Assembly (NCBI GenBank): GCA_015069695.1
Contig: JADCRZ010000022.1
Coordinates: 50,445 to 114,444 of the forward strand
From: Williamsia sp.
GTDB lineage: Bacteria; Bacteroidota; Bacteroidia; Chitinophagales; Chitinophagaceae
Direction of reading: 5' to 3'
Length of the DNA: 64,000 nt
The notes beneath the pieces were generated by a model. That model was not told the origin of the DNA. It saw only the letters and a list, made by a program, of their open reading frames with translations, and did not search any database. The position numbers and the translations under genes are program-made. This document shows positions 62,662 through 64,000 of the stretch, piece by piece. Position 1 is the first letter of the stretch. Each line of letters opens with the position of its first letter.

Positions 62662-63858
62662 ATGTCAAAATTCAGCGAACACAATTTTAAAGACCAGAAA
62701 GCCCTGATCCGCGTCGACTTCAACGTGCCACTCAGCGCAGCGTACGAAATCACGGACGATACCCGCATGCGGGCCGCCGTGCCTACCATCAAAAAGATCC
62801 TGCAGGATGGCGGCAGCGTGATCCTGATGTCGCACCTGGGCCGGCCCAAAGATGGTCCGACAGAAAAATATTCCCTGAAACATTTGATCAATCATCTTTC
62901 ACAACTGCTCGACGGGGCACCTGTTCTGTTTGCCAACGACTGCATCGGACAGGAAGCTATTGAGAAAGCAGCTGCCCTGCAGCCCGGACAAATCCTGCTG
63001 CTGGAAAACCTGCGTTTTTACAAGGAAGAAGAAAAAGGAGAGGCCGCCTTTGCAGAAAAGCTCAGCAAGCTGGGCGATGTGTATGTAAATGATGCATTCG
63101 GAACTGCCCACCGTGCTCATGCTTCTACCGCTGTAATCGCCCGGTTCTTTCCTGGTGATAAAAAGATGTTCGGCATGCTGATGGAAGACGAGGTGATGAA
63201 TGCAGAGAAAGTCGTCAAGAATGCCGAGAAACCTTTTACCGCCATCATCGGCGGTGCAAAAGTATCAGATAAGATCCTGATCATCGAGAACCTGCTCGAC
63301 AAGGCCACGGATATCATTATCGGTGGAGGAATGGCCTACACGTTTGAAAAGGCCAACGGCGGAAAGATCGGCAGTTCCCTGTGCGAAGACGACCGGATGG
63401 AAACTGCTCTCCAACTCATGAAAAAAGCGGATGAAAAAGGTGTTCGCATCCACCTCCCTTCCGACTCGCTGATCGCTGATAAATTTGATGCCAACGCCAA
63501 CACCTCTATTGCTCCCAGCAACAACGTACCCGATGGCTGGATGGGACTGGACATCGGCCATATGGCGATCGACCAGTTCACCAATATCATCAAACGCTCC
63601 AAAACCCTCCTCTGGAACGGACCCATGGGCGTCTTTGAAATGGAAAAATTCATGTGCGGCACAAAAGCCATCGCCGAAGCTGTCGCAGAAGCCACGCAAA
63701 GCGGCGCCTTCTCCCTCATCGGCGGCGGCGACTCCGTTGCAGCCATCAACCAATTCGGACTGGCCGATAAGGTCAGCTATGTATCCACCGGCGGCGGCGC
63801 CATGCTGGAATTTTTCGAAGGCAAAGAACTGCCGGGGATTGCGGCCATTAAGGAGTAA
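62662..63858 (+). CDS. pgk: Phosphoglycerate kinase
   Basis: The 398-residue two-domain kinase transfers the acyl phosphate of 1,3-bisphosphoglycerate to ADP. It has the signature [11 protein letters not shown], the substrate-binding [12 protein letters not shown], the hinge [13 protein letters not shown] and the nucleotide-binding [13 protein letters not shown] with the Gly-rich GGGDSVAAI. Length is normal. It acts directly after gap and is probably co-transcribed with it. Its stop codon lies inside a small hairpin (GGAGT/ACTCC, 63852-63864) that leads into the hairpin element downstream. Confidence 0.97.
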   Translation: MSKFSEHNFKDQKALIRVDFNVPLSAAYEITDDTRMRAAVPTIKKILQDGGSVILMSHLGRPKDGPTEKYSLKHLINHLSQLLDGAPVLFANDCIGQEAIEKAAALQPGQILLLENLRFYKEEEKGEAAFAEKLSKLGDVYVNDAFGTAHRAHASTAVIARFFPGDKKMFGMLMEDEVMNAEKVVKNAEKPFTAIIGGAKVSDKILIIENLLDKATDIIIGGGMAYTFEKANGGKIGSSLCEDDRMETALQLMKKADEKGVRIHLPSDSLIADKFDANANTSIAPSNNVPDGWMGLDIGHMAIDQFTNIIKRSKTLLWNGPMGVFEMEKFMCGTKAIAEAVAEATQSGAFSLIGGGDSVAAINQFGLADKVSYVSTGGGAMLEFFEGKELPGIAAIKE

Positions 63859-63866
63859 GACTCCGT

Positions 63867-63970
63867 CTACTTTTTTTCTTGATAAAAAAAAGTAGCAAAA
63901 AAAATCAAGGCTGAGCGGGCACTCCATGTTCTTTTTGCCTTGACGCAAAAAGAACCAAAAAAGTCAAGGC
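63867..63970 (+). repeat. Two tandem hairpins with loops complementary to downstream sequence
   Basis: Unit 1: stem CTACTTTTTTT (63867-63877)/AAAAAAAGTAG (63885-63895), loop CTTGAT (63878-63883), spacer CAAAAAAA, then ATCAAG (63904-63909). Unit 2: stem GTTCTTTTTGC (63928-63938)/GCAAAAAGAAC (63945-63955), loop CTTGAC (63939-63944), spacer CAAAAAA, then GTCAAG (63963-63968). In both, the 3' segment complements the loop, and the last loop base co-varies (T:A versus C:G). As RNA each unit could form an H-type pseudoknot. The T7 stem arm of unit 1 may also end the gap-pgk transcript. Confidence 0.75.
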
Positions 63971-64000
63971 TGTTTGAAAGGGGCTAAAATTTACTGCACT

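Overview
The window looks like chromosomal DNA of a Bacteroidota bacterium, most likely Chitinophagaceae or a close relative. Supporting signs are a type IX secretion C-terminal domain on a metalloprotease, DUF4270 and Kelch lipoproteins, a carboxypeptidase-D-like domain on a TonB receptor, LytS/LytTR two-component systems, the Bacteroidota-sized SecA (1109 aa), and promoters of the form TTTG-N19/20-TAnnTTTG. The taxonomic call is inference from gene content; no rRNA is present.

Layout. 1-6.4 kb: the spc ribosomal protein operon (rpmC end, rpsQ, rplN, rplX, rplE, rpsN, rpsH, rplF, rplR, rpsE, rpmD, rplO, secY), closed by a strong terminator. 6.5-10.6 kb: map, a BaiN/HI0933-type flavoprotein and rpsA. 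The infA-rpmJ-rpsM-rpsK-rpsD-rpoA-rplQ block that commonly follows map is absent. 11-17 kb: an exported M20-type amidohydrolase, secA and a solitary atpG. 17-22 kb: scpB, an intergenic inverted-repeat element, lysA, a thioredoxin-like protein, a DUF4442 protein and a beta-CASP nuclease. 22-33.8 kb: a surface/envelope region with an S41 peptidase lipoprotein, a LytS/LytTR pair, an unpaired LytS kinase, an outer-membrane protein with a DUF4270 lipoprotein, a Kelch lipoprotein, an unpaired LytTR regulator and a secreted M43 metalloprotease. 34-39 kb: an APS kinase-sulfotransferase pair, and a DtxR-family regulator divergent from a TonB receptor with a palindrome inside the receptor promoter.

39-57 kb is carbohydrate-centred: GH13, GH2, ROK kinase, SIS isomerase, a 12-repeat WG protein, a slipin, two Tat-exported Gfo/Idh oxidoreductases, GH31, an esterase interrupted by one in-frame amber codon, and a Tat-exported sugar-phosphate-isomerase-like protein. 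57-61 kb holds an NRAMP-related transporter with a noncanonical metal site, a frameshifted TlpA-like gene, a Tat-signal hypothetical, an hsdR remnant and tRNA-Glu(UUC). The window ends with gap-pgk and two tandem hairpins whose loops are complementary to the sequence just downstream.

I see no phage, IS element, CRISPR array or clearly new defence system. The most interesting signals are the paired loop-complementary hairpins after pgk, the operator-in-promoter at the DtxR/TonB locus, the inverted repeat that supplies the scpB stop codon, the perfect 19-bp inverted repeat at 49.5 kb, and three broken genes between 53 and 61 kb. All functional names are by recognition of sequence motifs; no searches were run.
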